A stretch of DNA of 6,644 nt from Pseudomonadota bacterium (GTDB lineage Bacteria > Pseudomonadota > Alphaproteobacteria > Rickettsiales > SXRF01). Within the stretch, counting starts at the first letter, position 1; the number at the start of each line of letters is the position of its first letter. Below, piece by piece: positions 1-6,137 of the stretch. The position numbers and the translations under genes are program-made. Under the pieces are notes generated by a model, which searched no databases, was not told where the DNA came from, and saw only the letters and a list, made by a program, of their open reading frames with translations. The stretch is from contig JAGWLJ010000085.1 of assembly GCA_028873275.1 (NCBI GenBank), positions 1 through 6,644 of the forward strand. Direction: 5' to 3'.

Positions 1-297
1 AATTCCCTCTTCAACAATGCCGTACATGTGACGGATCTCACCGCTTTTGTCCGGCAATGCGCCCAACATCCGGAAAATGGCCACCGGGTTTTCGTCCTGG
101 GCGCAGCCAGCGCCATGTCCTTTAACGATCTGCTGCACTATATGAAAACACATGTTCCTTCCGGTTCGCCTTTAGTGGAACAGAAAGCAGAAAAACCTTC
201 CTTTACCATCGACAGCCGCCGAGCGCAGGCGGCAGGTTATGCGCCGATGACGCTGGAACAGATGCTACAGACATTTATCCGGGAGCAGGCATCGTGA
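1..297 (+). CDS. NAD-dependent epimerase/dehydratase (extended SDR), C-terminal part only
   Basis: The reading frame is open from the first base of the window and ends at TGA 295-297, leaving 98 residues of a protein whose start lies to the left. A GTG at 28 could be taken as a start, but the residues before it (NSLFNNAVHV, then TDL) match the 'FNN-hydrophobic-VHV-DL' stretch near the C-terminal substrate-binding part of extended SDR enzymes, so the gene is truncated by the window edge rather than short. The rest fits the same fold: FVLGA, a SFNDLLHYM helix, then the closing pattern 'D-S-R-R-A-Q-A-AGYAPMTLEQMLQTFI', which resembles the usual SDR ending of a Lys/Arg-rich helix followed by G-[FY]-x-P-x-TLEE-x-L. 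The Rossmann glycine motif and YxxxK site would lie upstream and cannot be checked. It probably acts on a nucleotide sugar in the cytoplasm. It overlaps the next gene by four bases (GTGA), which suggests translational coupling. Confidence 0.8.
   Translation, partial: NSLFNNAVHVTDLTAFVRQCAQHPENGHRVFVLGAASAMSFNDLLHYMKTHVPSGSPLVEQKAEKPSFTIDSRRAQAAGYAPMTLEQMLQTFIREQAS
281..285 (+). promoter_or_regulatory. Ribosome binding site for the first sulfotransferase
   Basis: GGGAG, followed closely by CAGG, lies 8 bases before the GTG at 294. This supports the GTG start, which overlaps the upstream stop as GTGA, over the alternative in-frame ATG at 321. The site lies inside the coding end of the upstream SDR gene. 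Confidence 0.45.
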
Positions 298-1385
298 CAA
301 AATTATTCGCCCGAAAGCGCATGCCGCCTCTGCTCCGGCAACTGGAAGACAACGTGCGCTCCGGAGAAAATGTGCAGCATTGCCTGGAAAAATTTTTGCC
401 TTTACAGCCGGCGGAAGCAGCCAAACCCGCTGAATTATCCTTTATTCCCGCCCATGCTGAGAATCTTCATTTTATGATGGCGGCAAAAGCGACCATCGCC
501 ATGCGAATCCAGCAAGGTTGGTATAAAAACCGCCTCATTGTGCTGCCCACGCTGGAAAAATCGGGTTCCACCTTCTGCGAATTGATGCTCAGCGACATGC
601 TGCTGCGCAATGGCGTCAATGCCAAATATTTTCCGGCATCCGGCAGCGCCGGGCCGCTTTCTACCTCCGGCCCCGCCCACTTTTCCTGCCTGGGGCTGAT
701 GAACATTCCTGACGGAGGGGTCCTCCGCGGCTCCTTTGAACCCGAAGACAGAAATCTGGATACCCTTCAAAAACTAGGATGCCCGGTGGTTATCCTGATG
801 CGCCATCCTGCCGACCGGCTGGTCGCCAATATCTGCATGCGTTACAAGCTGGTTTCGGATCAGTTCCGCAAGCCGCTGGCGCAGGTGATCGATGAAATTT
901 TTTTTGGCCTGGGCAACGCACAGGCGCGCACGAAAGCAGAAGGCTACCTGCCGGATTATTTCGAGACGCTGCAATGGATGAGCGGCTGGCTGGCGCTGGC
1001 CGGGCGACACAATTTCATCGTCGTCCGCTACGAAGACCTGTTTTACGATGCGGCCCGCGCCATCCCGGCCTTATACCGCCGGCTTTTCGACGGCGAGATG
1101 GGTGCGGGCGCACTCGATGCCGCCATCGCGCTGCAGCAGCGCACCCACGAGGGTGGCGATCTGCAGGCGAGCAAAGCCAATCCTCATTATCATTATCCTC
1201 ACAGCTATACCGGAAAAGCCGGTGTCTGGCGCGATTACCTGAATTCTGAGCATGTCGCCACGGCCAACCGCATCACAGAAGCATTCTGCGCTATCAACAG
1301 CCATGCTGAATCATTGCTCAGGCTCTACCCCGATCTCATGCTCGACTCCAGCGAGCTTACAAAAGAAAAAGCCGCATCCGCATGA
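294..1385 (+). CDS. Sulfotransferase family protein, probably PAPS-dependent
   Basis: This 363-residue protein probably transfers a sulfuryl group from PAPS to a carbohydrate or other acceptor in the cytoplasm. Three landmarks of the sulfotransferase fold appear in order. The 5'-phosphosulfate loop is LPTLEKSGSTF at residues 84-94, with Lys89, Ser90, Gly91 and Thr93 matching the PKSGTT pattern. A 3'-phosphate-binding strand and helix follow at 165-178 (VVILMRHPADRLVA). The C-terminal GKAGVWRDYL at 307-316 corresponds to the family's KxGxxGDWKNxFT region. RYEDL at 245-249 is also typical. The Ser that usually follows the R-x-P-x-D motif (RNPxDxxVS) is Ala178 here, so nucleotide binding may be altered. 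About 80 residues precede the phosphate loop with no recognised domain. There is no signal peptide or membrane segment. The start is GTG 294, with ATG 321 as an alternative. The gene overlaps both neighbours by four bases. The acceptor is unknown; the locus suggests a surface glycan. Confidence 0.78.
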   Translation: MTKLFARKRMPPLLRQLEDNVRSGENVQHCLEKFLPLQPAEAAKPAELSFIPAHAENLHFMMAAKATIAMRIQQGWYKNRLIVLPTLEKSGSTFCELMLSDMLLRNGVNAKYFPASGSAGPLSTSGPAHFSCLGLMNIPDGGVLRGSFEPEDRNLDTLQKLGCPVVILMRHPADRLVANICMRYKLVSDQFRKPLAQVIDEIFFGLGNAQARTKAEGYLPDYFETLQWMSGWLALAGRHNFIVVRYEDLFYDAARAIPALYRRLFDGEMGAGALDAAIALQQRTHEGGDLQASKANPHYHYPHSYTGKAGVWRDYLNSEHVATANRITEAFCAINSHAESLLRLYPDLMLDSSELTKEKAASA

Positions 1386-2299
1386 ACGCCCATTTAAAAC
1401 GCCTGTTTTTTCCCCGGACACAAAAAGAGCCCATGCCCGCTCTTGATGAGGAAACGATATATAATCCGGAGCGTGCCCGCCAATTGCTGAAAAACGCCTT
1501 AAGCGGCCGTTATGCGGAAGGCATCTCCTTGTCTTTGCCGCTGTCGCCCCCTGCCCCTCTGGAATTATGCCTTCTGCCCTCATGCGATGCCCATGCGCAT
1601 TATCTTTTCCTCGCCCGGCAGATTATCGGCAAAAGGTTGGAAAGCGGCTGGTATGAAGGTAGGCTGGTCCTACTGAATGCCCAGCCGCATAGCGGCGCCG
1701 CAGCGCTGGAACATATTCTTGAGAAAATGATAAACACCGAAAGCCCATTTACGCCCGATCTCAGGCAGCGGGATACAACCAGCATCAGCCTAGCGGCACT
1801 GCTGCATATCCCCAATGGCGGGGTGCTGAGCGGCTGTTATACATCGCATAATTACCATGGCCGCATCATCGAACGCTGCAAGGCGCGGGTGTGCACGCTG
1901 CTGCGGCATCCGGCGGATATCATGGCGGAACAGAGCTTAACGGCAGAGGAATTAGCAGGCCTGCTGCACTGGATGTCCTCCTGGCTGGCGCGCGGGCAAA
2001 ACGATCCTGCCTTTCATTTTCTTCGCTATGAAGACCTGGAGGCCGATATTATTAAGGAGATACAAAAGCTATGCCGGTGGCTGCACCAAGACAACCCTTC
2101 CGCCGGTCTGTTGCGGGAAGCGCGGAAGCGCTGGCCCGGCACGCCTCATCCCGATGCCAAAAGAGAGTTGAATCCGGAAAGCAGAAAGGCTTATAACGCT
2201 ACAGTGAAACATTTTGCTGCCATTTGTCCAAATATGGGCGATCTGCTGCATTATTATCCGGATCTGCTTTCGATAGACTCATTGAGGAACATCGCATGA
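1382..2299 (+). CDS. Diverged sulfotransferase-like paralogue, possibly non-catalytic
   Basis: This 305-residue protein is clearly related to its upstream neighbour. Matching blocks run in the same order: GWYEGRLVLL (89-98) against GWYKNRLIVL, HIPNGGVLSG (142-151) against NIPDGGVLRG, LLRHPAD (173-179) against LMRHPAD, LHWMSSWLA (195-203) against LQWMSGWLA, RYEDL (215-219) and YYPDLL near the end against LYPDLM. The catalytic features are degraded. The phosphosulfate loop reads QPHSGAAA (101-108), so the Lys becomes His103 and the Ser/Thr pair becomes Ala106-Ala107. About 36 residues are missing between RHPAD and HWMSSWL, and the GxxGxWR motif near the C-terminus is absent. The frame is intact and codon-like throughout, so this is not an obvious pseudogene. 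It could be a regulatory or structural partner of the first sulfotransferase, or an enzyme with changed chemistry. The start is ATG 1382, overlapping the upstream stop as ATGA; ATG 1433 is a less likely alternative. Its last four bases overlap the next start. Confidence 0.7.
   Translation: MNAHLKRLFFPRTQKEPMPALDEETIYNPERARQLLKNALSGRYAEGISLSLPLSPPAPLELCLLPSCDAHAHYLFLARQIIGKRLESGWYEGRLVLLNAQPHSGAAALEHILEKMINTESPFTPDLRQRDTTSISLAALLHIPNGGVLSGCYTSHNYHGRIIERCKARVCTLLRHPADIMAEQSLTAEELAGLLHWMSSWLARGQNDPAFHFLRYEDLEADIIKEIQKLCRWLHQDNPSAGLLREARKRWPGTPHPDAKRELNPESRKAYNATVKHFAAICPNMGDLLHYYPDLLSIDSLRNIA
2284..2288 (+). promoter_or_regulatory. Ribosome binding site fixing the start of the SDR gene at 2296
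   Basis: GAGGA lies 7 bases before ATG 2296. It favours that start, which gives a protein beginning directly with the MNIFVTG Rossmann strand, over an in-frame ATG at 2224 that would add 24 unrelated residues read from the end of the sulfotransferase paralogue. Confidence 0.65.
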
Positions 2300-3243
2300 A
2301 TATCTTTGTCACCGGCGCCTGCGGCTATAAAGGCACCGTCCTCGTGCAAAAACTGCTGGAACGCGGCCACCGCGTTACCGCCTTCGACATCATGTGGTTC
2401 GGCAATTTCCTGAAACCGCATCCAATACTGACCGTCATCGAGGGCGACCTGCGCAACGCCGACAGCTACGATCTCAAAGACCATGACGCCATCATCCATC
2501 TCGCGGCCGTCGCCAATGATCCCTGCGGCGACATGGACCCCAAGCTGACCTGGGAAGTCAGCTGCCTGGCCACCATGCAGCTGGCTGACAAGGCCGTCCG
2601 CGCCGGTATCCCCCATTTCATTTATGCTTCCTCGGGCAGCGTTTACGGCATCAAGGAAGAGCCGCAGGTGACCGAAGACCTGGAACTCAAGCCCATTACC
2701 GAATACAACAAAACCAAAATGGTCGCCGAACGCGTACTGCTGTCCTATGCCGACCGCATGAAGGTGCAGATCGTGCGGCCCGCCACCGTCTGCGGCTATT
2801 CGCCGCGCATGTGGCTGGATGTTTCAGTCAATATGCTGACCATGCAGGCGCTGGAAAAAGGCCATATCACCGTGTTCGGCGGCAGGCAGGTGCGCCCCAA
2901 TATCCACATGGACGATATCACCGGGCTTTATCTTTACCTGCTCGATCATCCCGAGATTGTAGGCATTTACAACGCCGGTTTTGAAAATATCTCCATTCTC
3001 GACATCGCCGAGCGCGTCTGCAAACATGTTCCGGCGAAGATCACCGTCACCGAATCGAACGACCCGCGCTCTTACCGCGTCAATTCCGACAAGCTGCTCG
3101 CCACTGGCTTCAGGCCCTCCAAAACAGTGGAGGATGCCATCCGTGAAATGGTGGCGCTCCACAAGCAGGGCGTGCTGAAAAACGACGATCGCTGCTATAA
3201 CCTTAAATGGATGCAGCGCAACGTTTTCCGCGAAGCCGCCTAG
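2296..3243 (+). CDS. NAD(P)-dependent epimerase/dehydratase, extended SDR of WcaG type
   Basis: This is a 315-residue cytoplasmic enzyme of the extended short-chain dehydrogenase family, which oxidises, epimerises, reduces or dehydrates nucleotide-linked sugars. The N-terminal cofactor motif is TGACGYKG (residues 6-13, GxxGxxG), followed by Asp31 at the end of the second strand, which usually favours NAD. GDL at 50-52 and HLAAVAND at 68-75 are further Rossmann landmarks. The catalytic site is complete: SSGSVYG at 112-118, with Tyr137 and Lys141 in YNKTK. The substrate-side segment reads RPATVCGYSPR and later RPNIHMDDITGLYLYLL (around 200-218). Length is normal for the family. The overlong reading frame starting at 2224 is rejected because 2296 has a good ribosome binding site and starts at the fold boundary. 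It overlaps the upstream stop by four bases and is followed after five bases by a second, different SDR, suggesting consecutive steps. The exact substrate cannot be read from the sequence. Confidence 0.88.
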   Translation: MNIFVTGACGYKGTVLVQKLLERGHRVTAFDIMWFGNFLKPHPILTVIEGDLRNADSYDLKDHDAIIHLAAVANDPCGDMDPKLTWEVSCLATMQLADKAVRAGIPHFIYASSGSVYGIKEEPQVTEDLELKPITEYNKTKMVAERVLLSYADRMKVQIVRPATVCGYSPRMWLDVSVNMLTMQALEKGHITVFGGRQVRPNIHMDDITGLYLYLLDHPEIVGIYNAGFENISILDIAERVCKHVPAKITVTESNDPRSYRVNSDKLLATGFRPSKTVEDAIREMVALHKQGVLKNDDRCYNLKWMQRNVFREAA

Positions 3244-3248
3244 GCATT

Positions 3249-4241
3249 ATGGCACAGAAGATCGCAGTCATAGGCAGCAATTCCTTCTCAGGTGCCTGTT
3301 TCGCTGATTACGCGCTGCGCCAGGGCGCAGAGGTTATCGGCATCAGCCGTTCGCCGGAACCGCACAAGGCGTTCCTGCCCTATCGCTGGTCGGGCAAGGA
3401 CAAGGCCTTCCGCTTTTATGCCTATGATTTGAATCACCATCTCGACGACACCATGGCGCTGCTCAAGGCCGAGAAGACGCCAATCATCGTCAATTTCGCC
3501 GCCCAGAGCATGGTGGGGCAAAGCTGGAAAACGCCGGAGCACTGGTTCCAGACCAATGTCGTCTCCACGGTCAAATTCCATGACCGCCTGCGGCAATGCG
3601 ATTTCCTCGACCGCTATGTGCACATCACCACGCCGGAAGTCTATGGCAGCACCGGCGGTTTCATCACCGAGGAGGCGCCCTTCAATCCCTCCACGCCCTA
3701 CGCCGTTTCCCGCGCCGCCGCCGATATGAGCCTCAAGAGTTTTTTCCAGGCCTATGGCTTCCCGGTGGTCTACACCCGCGCCGCCAATGTCTACGGACCC
3801 GGGCAGCAGCTCTACCGCATCATCCCGCGCACCATCCTCTTTGTCCGCCTGGGCAGAAAGCTCAGCCTGCACGGCGGCGGGCAGTCGGAACGCTCTTTCA
3901 TCCACATGAACGACGTGTCGGACGGCACCTGGCGCATCATGACGGACGGCAAGCCCGGCGAATGTTACCATATTTCCGGCGAGGAAACCGTCACCATCCG
4001 CCAGCTGGTCGAGCGCATCTGTGAAAAGATGTCCGTGCCATTCGACGATATCGTGGAGATGGCCGACGAGCGCCTGGGCAAGGACGCCGCTTACAAACTC
4101 GACAGCAGCAAGCTGCGCCGCACATTGGGATGGAAGGATAAGATTCCCCTCGATCAAGGCATCGATGAATGCATCTCCTGGGTAGATACGCATCTGGCCG
4201 AATTGCAAAAGCAGCCGTTCGATTATGTCCACAAGCCTTAA
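3249..4241 (+). CDS. Nucleotide-sugar 4,6-dehydratase-like SDR with YxxxR active site
   Basis: This 330-residue extended SDR resembles dTDP-glucose or GDP-mannose 4,6-dehydratases. Typical segments are NFAAQSMVGQSW (82-93), TTPEVYGST (127-135), NVYGPGQQLYRIIPR (around 180-194) and RSFIHMNDVSDG (around 217-228). In RmlB-type dehydratases the active site reads Thr-Asp-Glu plus Tyr-xxx-Lys. Here the segment is Thr128-Pro129-Glu130, and the second motif is Tyr151-Ala-Val-Ser-Arg155, so Asp is replaced by Pro and the usual Lys by Arg. The glycine motif is also altered, GSNSFSG at 9-15, with Ser in place of the middle Gly. I recall a subfamily with this same pattern (TPEVYGS, YAVSRAA, GSNSFSG) in other surface-sugar loci, so these changes are probably subfamily features rather than damage, though that is from memory. 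The start at ATG 3249 puts the Rossmann strand at residues 4-8; a longer frame from 3207 would overlap the preceding gene. It overlaps the next gene by 17 bases. Confidence 0.85.
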   Translation: MAQKIAVIGSNSFSGACFADYALRQGAEVIGISRSPEPHKAFLPYRWSGKDKAFRFYAYDLNHHLDDTMALLKAEKTPIIVNFAAQSMVGQSWKTPEHWFQTNVVSTVKFHDRLRQCDFLDRYVHITTPEVYGSTGGFITEEAPFNPSTPYAVSRAAADMSLKSFFQAYGFPVVYTRAANVYGPGQQLYRIIPRTILFVRLGRKLSLHGGGQSERSFIHMNDVSDGTWRIMTDGKPGECYHISGEETVTIRQLVERICEKMSVPFDDIVEMADERLGKDAAYKLDSSKLRRTLGWKDKIPLDQGIDECISWVDTHLAELQKQPFDYVHKP

Positions 4242-5064
4242 AGCAAGAACCACACCTGTCGCCGAGCTGCAGGCCATCGCCGCCGAGCTGCGCGGCAAGA
4301 TCATCAGCTATTCGCATTACGCCAAGCTGCCGCATCTGGGCTCGTGCCTGTCCTGCGTCGATATTCTGACCGCGCTCTATTTCTCCGTGCTGCGGCTGGA
4401 TCCGGCCAATCCGCGCAATCCCGCCCGCGACCGCTTTATCTTAAGCAAAGGCCACGCCGCCCCTGCCCTGTTTCAGGTCTTGGCCATGCGCGGTTTTTAT
4501 CCCGAAATCGACATGTTCAAGCCCGATCATGGCGATGGCCTGTTTGGCGAGCATCCGCCCACGCCGGAGCATTTGGCGGGCGTTGAGGCGGCTACCGGTT
4601 CGCTGGGCCATGGTTTTCCCATGGGCTGTGGCATGGCGCTGGGGGGAAAAATTAAAAAGCAGCATTACCGCGTCTTCGCCCTGCTCAGCGACGGCGAATG
4701 CAATGAAGGCTCGATCTGGGAAGCCGCCATGTTCGCCAGCGCCAAGGGGCTCACTAACCTCACCGCTATCGTCGATTTTAACAAATGGCAGGCCACCGAC
4801 CGCAGCGAGGAAGTGCTCGCCTTAAGCCCGCTGGCCGAGAAATGGCGCGCCTTCGGCTGGGACGCCGTGGAGATCGACGGGCATGACATGGAAGCGCTGC
4901 TGGCGCATCTGACGCCGCAGAGCCGCGTTAAACCGTTGGCCATCGTGGCGCATACCGTCAAAGGCAAGGGCGTGTCTTTCATGGAAGATGATAATAACTG
5001 GCATTACCGCATTCCAAACGAGCAGGAAGTGGCAAAGGCCAAAAAGGAATTGGGGATTGCATGA
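4225..5064 (+). CDS. Transketolase, N-terminal (thiamine diphosphate-binding) subunit
   Basis: This 279-residue protein corresponds to the first domain of transketolase, which moves a two-carbon ketol unit from a ketose to an aldose using thiamine diphosphate. Visible features are HLGSCLSCVDILTALYF (37-53), the SKGHAAPALF loop (74-83), GSLGHGFPMGCGMALG (125-140), and the diphosphate/metal-binding motif running from SDGECNEG (155-162) to DFNKWQ (184-189). The usual GDG of that motif is SDG here. The protein ends after KGKGVSFME and the NWHYRIPNEQE segment, so the pyrimidine-binding domain is absent and is supplied by the gene at 5216. Split transketolases of this kind are common in bacteria and archaea, and some sit in carbohydrate loci with dedicated substrates. 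The start is ATG 4225, inside the end of the preceding gene, with no clear ribosome binding site, so coupled translation is likely. Placement directly after two nucleotide-sugar SDR genes favours a role in special sugar synthesis over the central pentose phosphate pathway. Confidence 0.9.
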   Translation: MSTSLKARTTPVAELQAIAAELRGKIISYSHYAKLPHLGSCLSCVDILTALYFSVLRLDPANPRNPARDRFILSKGHAAPALFQVLAMRGFYPEIDMFKPDHGDGLFGEHPPTPEHLAGVEAATGSLGHGFPMGCGMALGGKIKKQHYRVFALLSDGECNEGSIWEAAMFASAKGLTNLTAIVDFNKWQATDRSEEVLALSPLAEKWRAFGWDAVEIDGHDMEALLAHLTPQSRVKPLAIVAHTVKGKGVSFMEDDNNWHYRIPNEQEVAKAKKELGIA

Positions 5065-5080
5065 AAAAAAGCGCGGTCTA

Positions 5081-5180
5081 TTCCTCCCCCTGTAGGGGGG
5101 AGGCCAGGAGGGGGGCGAGTTATGGCACCGCCGGTGCTTCATACGCCCCCACCCTGACCCTCCCCCTATGGGGGAGGGAA
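5081..5180. repeat. Palindromic intergenic repeat element (REP- or MITE-like)
   Basis: Nearly the whole gap between the transketolase genes is a compound inverted repeat. An outer pair of arms, 5083-5117 and 5144-5178, match as reverse complements at about 26 of 35 positions without gaps, and better if a one-base shift is allowed. Each arm is itself a hairpin: CCTCCCCC (5083-5090) pairs with GGGGGAGG (5096-5103), and CCCTCCCCC (5158-5166) pairs with GGGGGAGGG (5170-5178) around a three-base loop. The centre holds a third hairpin, GCACC-GCC-GGTGC at 5125-5137. The C5/G5 hairpin with a CACCCTGACC-like flank resembles short repeats I recall scattered between genes in alphaproteobacterial genomes; this is memory, not a search. 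There is no transposase. It may be a non-autonomous element that landed between two coupled genes, and the hairpins could affect mRNA stability or ribosome passage. It is not a typical terminator because no T-run follows. Confidence 0.75.
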
Positions 5181-5202
5181 TGGATAGTCCGGTGCGCGGA
5201 GC

Positions 5203-5210
5203 GGAGAGAG
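5203..5210 (+). promoter_or_regulatory. Ribosome binding site for the C-terminal transketolase subunit
   Basis: GGAGAGAG lies five bases before ATG 5216 and is the best Shine-Dalgarno-like sequence in the gap. It supports ATG 5216 over the in-frame ATGs at 5168 and 5180, which fall within the loop and at the edge of the palindromic repeat. It lies outside the hairpins, so the C-terminal subunit can be initiated independently of the repeat. Confidence 0.6.
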
Positions 5211-5215
5211 AACGC

Positions 5216-6133
5216 ATGAGAGACGCTTTCGCCGATGAGATCACCAAGCTTGCCGCGCAGGATGAGCGCGTCGTGCTGCTCTCCGGCGACATCGGCAACC
5301 GCATGTTTGATAAATTCAAGGCCGGGGCGCCCGACCGCTTCTATAACTGCGGCGTCGCCGAAGCCAATATGATGAGCGTGGCGGCAGGGCTGGGGCTTTG
5401 CGGCCTGCGGCCGGTGGTCTACACCATTACGCCCTTCACCACCACGCGCTGCTTCGAGCAGATCCGCGTTGATGCCTGCTATCACCGCTCGCCGGTCATC
5501 ATCGTCGGCACCGGCTCCGGGCTTTCCTATGCCACGCTGGGCCCGACGCATCATTCGCTGGAGGACATCGCCATCCTGCGCACCTTGCCCGGCATGACGG
5601 TGTTCTGCCCCTGCGATGCCATGGAGGTGCGCGCCGGGCTGCGGGCGGCGCTCAAGCAGGATAATCCGGTCTATATCCGCCTGGGCAAAAAAGGCGAGCC
5701 GGTCATTCACCCTGATATTCCCAATATCACCCTGGGCAAATCCTATACGATCCGCCAAGGCAGCGACCTCTGCCTGCTCAGCACCGGCAACACCATGCCG
5801 CTGGCGCTGGAAGCCGCCGATGCGCTGGCGGCGCAGGGGGTCTCGGTGCGCGTCGAGAGCGTTCATACCGTCAAACCGCTCGATACCGTTATGCTGGCGG
5901 AGGTGTTCAGCCGCTATAAGGTCGTAGCGGTAATCGAGGAACATGGCGTCATCGGCGGGCTTTACGGCGCGGTGGCGGAATGGCGGGGAACGCAATCCTT
6001 CCCGGCACGGCTGGCGCATTTCGGCACAGAAGACCGCTTTTATCACCGCGTCGGCTCGCAGGCGCAGCTGCGCGAAAGCAGCGGCCTGACGCGCGACGGC
6101 ATCGTCGAGGGGCTGCTCAAGGCGGCGGCGTAA
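5216..6133 (+). CDS. Transketolase, C-terminal (pyrimidine-binding) subunit
   Basis: This 305-residue protein supplies the second and third domains of transketolase and should pair with the product of the gene at 4225 to form the active thiamine-diphosphate enzyme. The opening MRDAFADEITKLAAQDERVV is the normal start for this subunit. SGDIGN (23-28) and FYNCGVAEANMMSVAAGLGL (42-61) follow; Glu49 is the expected glutamate that contacts the cofactor's aminopyrimidine ring and activates it. The segment around FTTTRCFEQIRVDACYH (74-90) and GLSYATLGPTHHSLEDIAILR (102-122) is the pyrimidine-domain core. The C-terminal domain carries LLSTGNTMPLALEA and the EEHGVIGGLYGAVAE block (241-255). Together the two subunits come to 584 residues, somewhat shorter than a single-chain transketolase. 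A longer frame beginning at 5168 only adds residues encoded by the palindromic repeat. The intervening repeat makes this the only junction in the cluster that is not tightly packed. Confidence 0.9.
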   Translation: MRDAFADEITKLAAQDERVVLLSGDIGNRMFDKFKAGAPDRFYNCGVAEANMMSVAAGLGLCGLRPVVYTITPFTTTRCFEQIRVDACYHRSPVIIVGTGSGLSYATLGPTHHSLEDIAILRTLPGMTVFCPCDAMEVRAGLRAALKQDNPVYIRLGKKGEPVIHPDIPNITLGKSYTIRQGSDLCLLSTGNTMPLALEAADALAAQGVSVRVESVHTVKPLDTVMLAEVFSRYKVVAVIEEHGVIGGLYGAVAEWRGTQSFPARLAHFGTEDRFYHRVGSQAQLRESSGLTRDGIVEGLLKAAA

Positions 6134-6137
6134 CCCC

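Larger units (their letters stand above)
5061..5219 (+). other. 52-codon open frame bridging the two transketolase genes; probably not a protein gene
   Basis: An ATG at 5061 overlaps the stop of the N-terminal transketolase gene as ATGA. The frame stays open through the palindromic repeat and ends with TGA 5217-5219, which in turn overlaps ATG 5216 of the C-terminal subunit gene as ATGA. It starts MKKSAVY and then reads the repeat as Pro/Gly/Arg-rich sequence including PTLTLPLWGRE, a peptide type familiar to me as a spurious translation of such repeats. It may still matter: ribosomes leaving the first gene could restart here and be delivered to the start of the second, preserving coupling across the inserted element. 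As a functional protein it is unlikely. Confidence 0.2.

Noticed and set aside
28..297. Complete 89-residue small protein starting at GTG 28
   Set aside because: The frame is open upstream to base 1, and residues before the GTG continue the SDR-type motif, so this is the end of a larger gene.
1180..1200. Short CATTAT direct repeat in the first sulfotransferase gene
   Set aside because: It is only two or three copies of a six-base unit encoding an in-frame His-Tyr-His-Tyr stretch; nothing beyond coding is indicated.
2224..2295. Longer start for the SDR gene at 2296
   Set aside because: The extra 24 residues are read from the end of the preceding gene in another frame. ATG 2296 has GAGGA at the right distance and begins at the Rossmann fold.
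3207..3248. Longer start for the 4,6-dehydratase-like gene
   Set aside because: The added residues overlap the coding end of the previous SDR gene, while ATG 3249 begins four residues before the cofactor-binding strand.
3288..4304. Open frame of 338 codons on the minus strand
   Set aside because: It is antisense to the 4,6-dehydratase-like gene and crosses into the transketolase gene. Its translation shows no domain, and the + strand frame is strongly supported.
5081..5180. Palindromic repeat as a transcription terminator or CRISPR fragment
   Set aside because: No T-run follows either hairpin, and the gene downstream must be expressed with the one upstream. There are no regularly spaced identical repeats or spacers.
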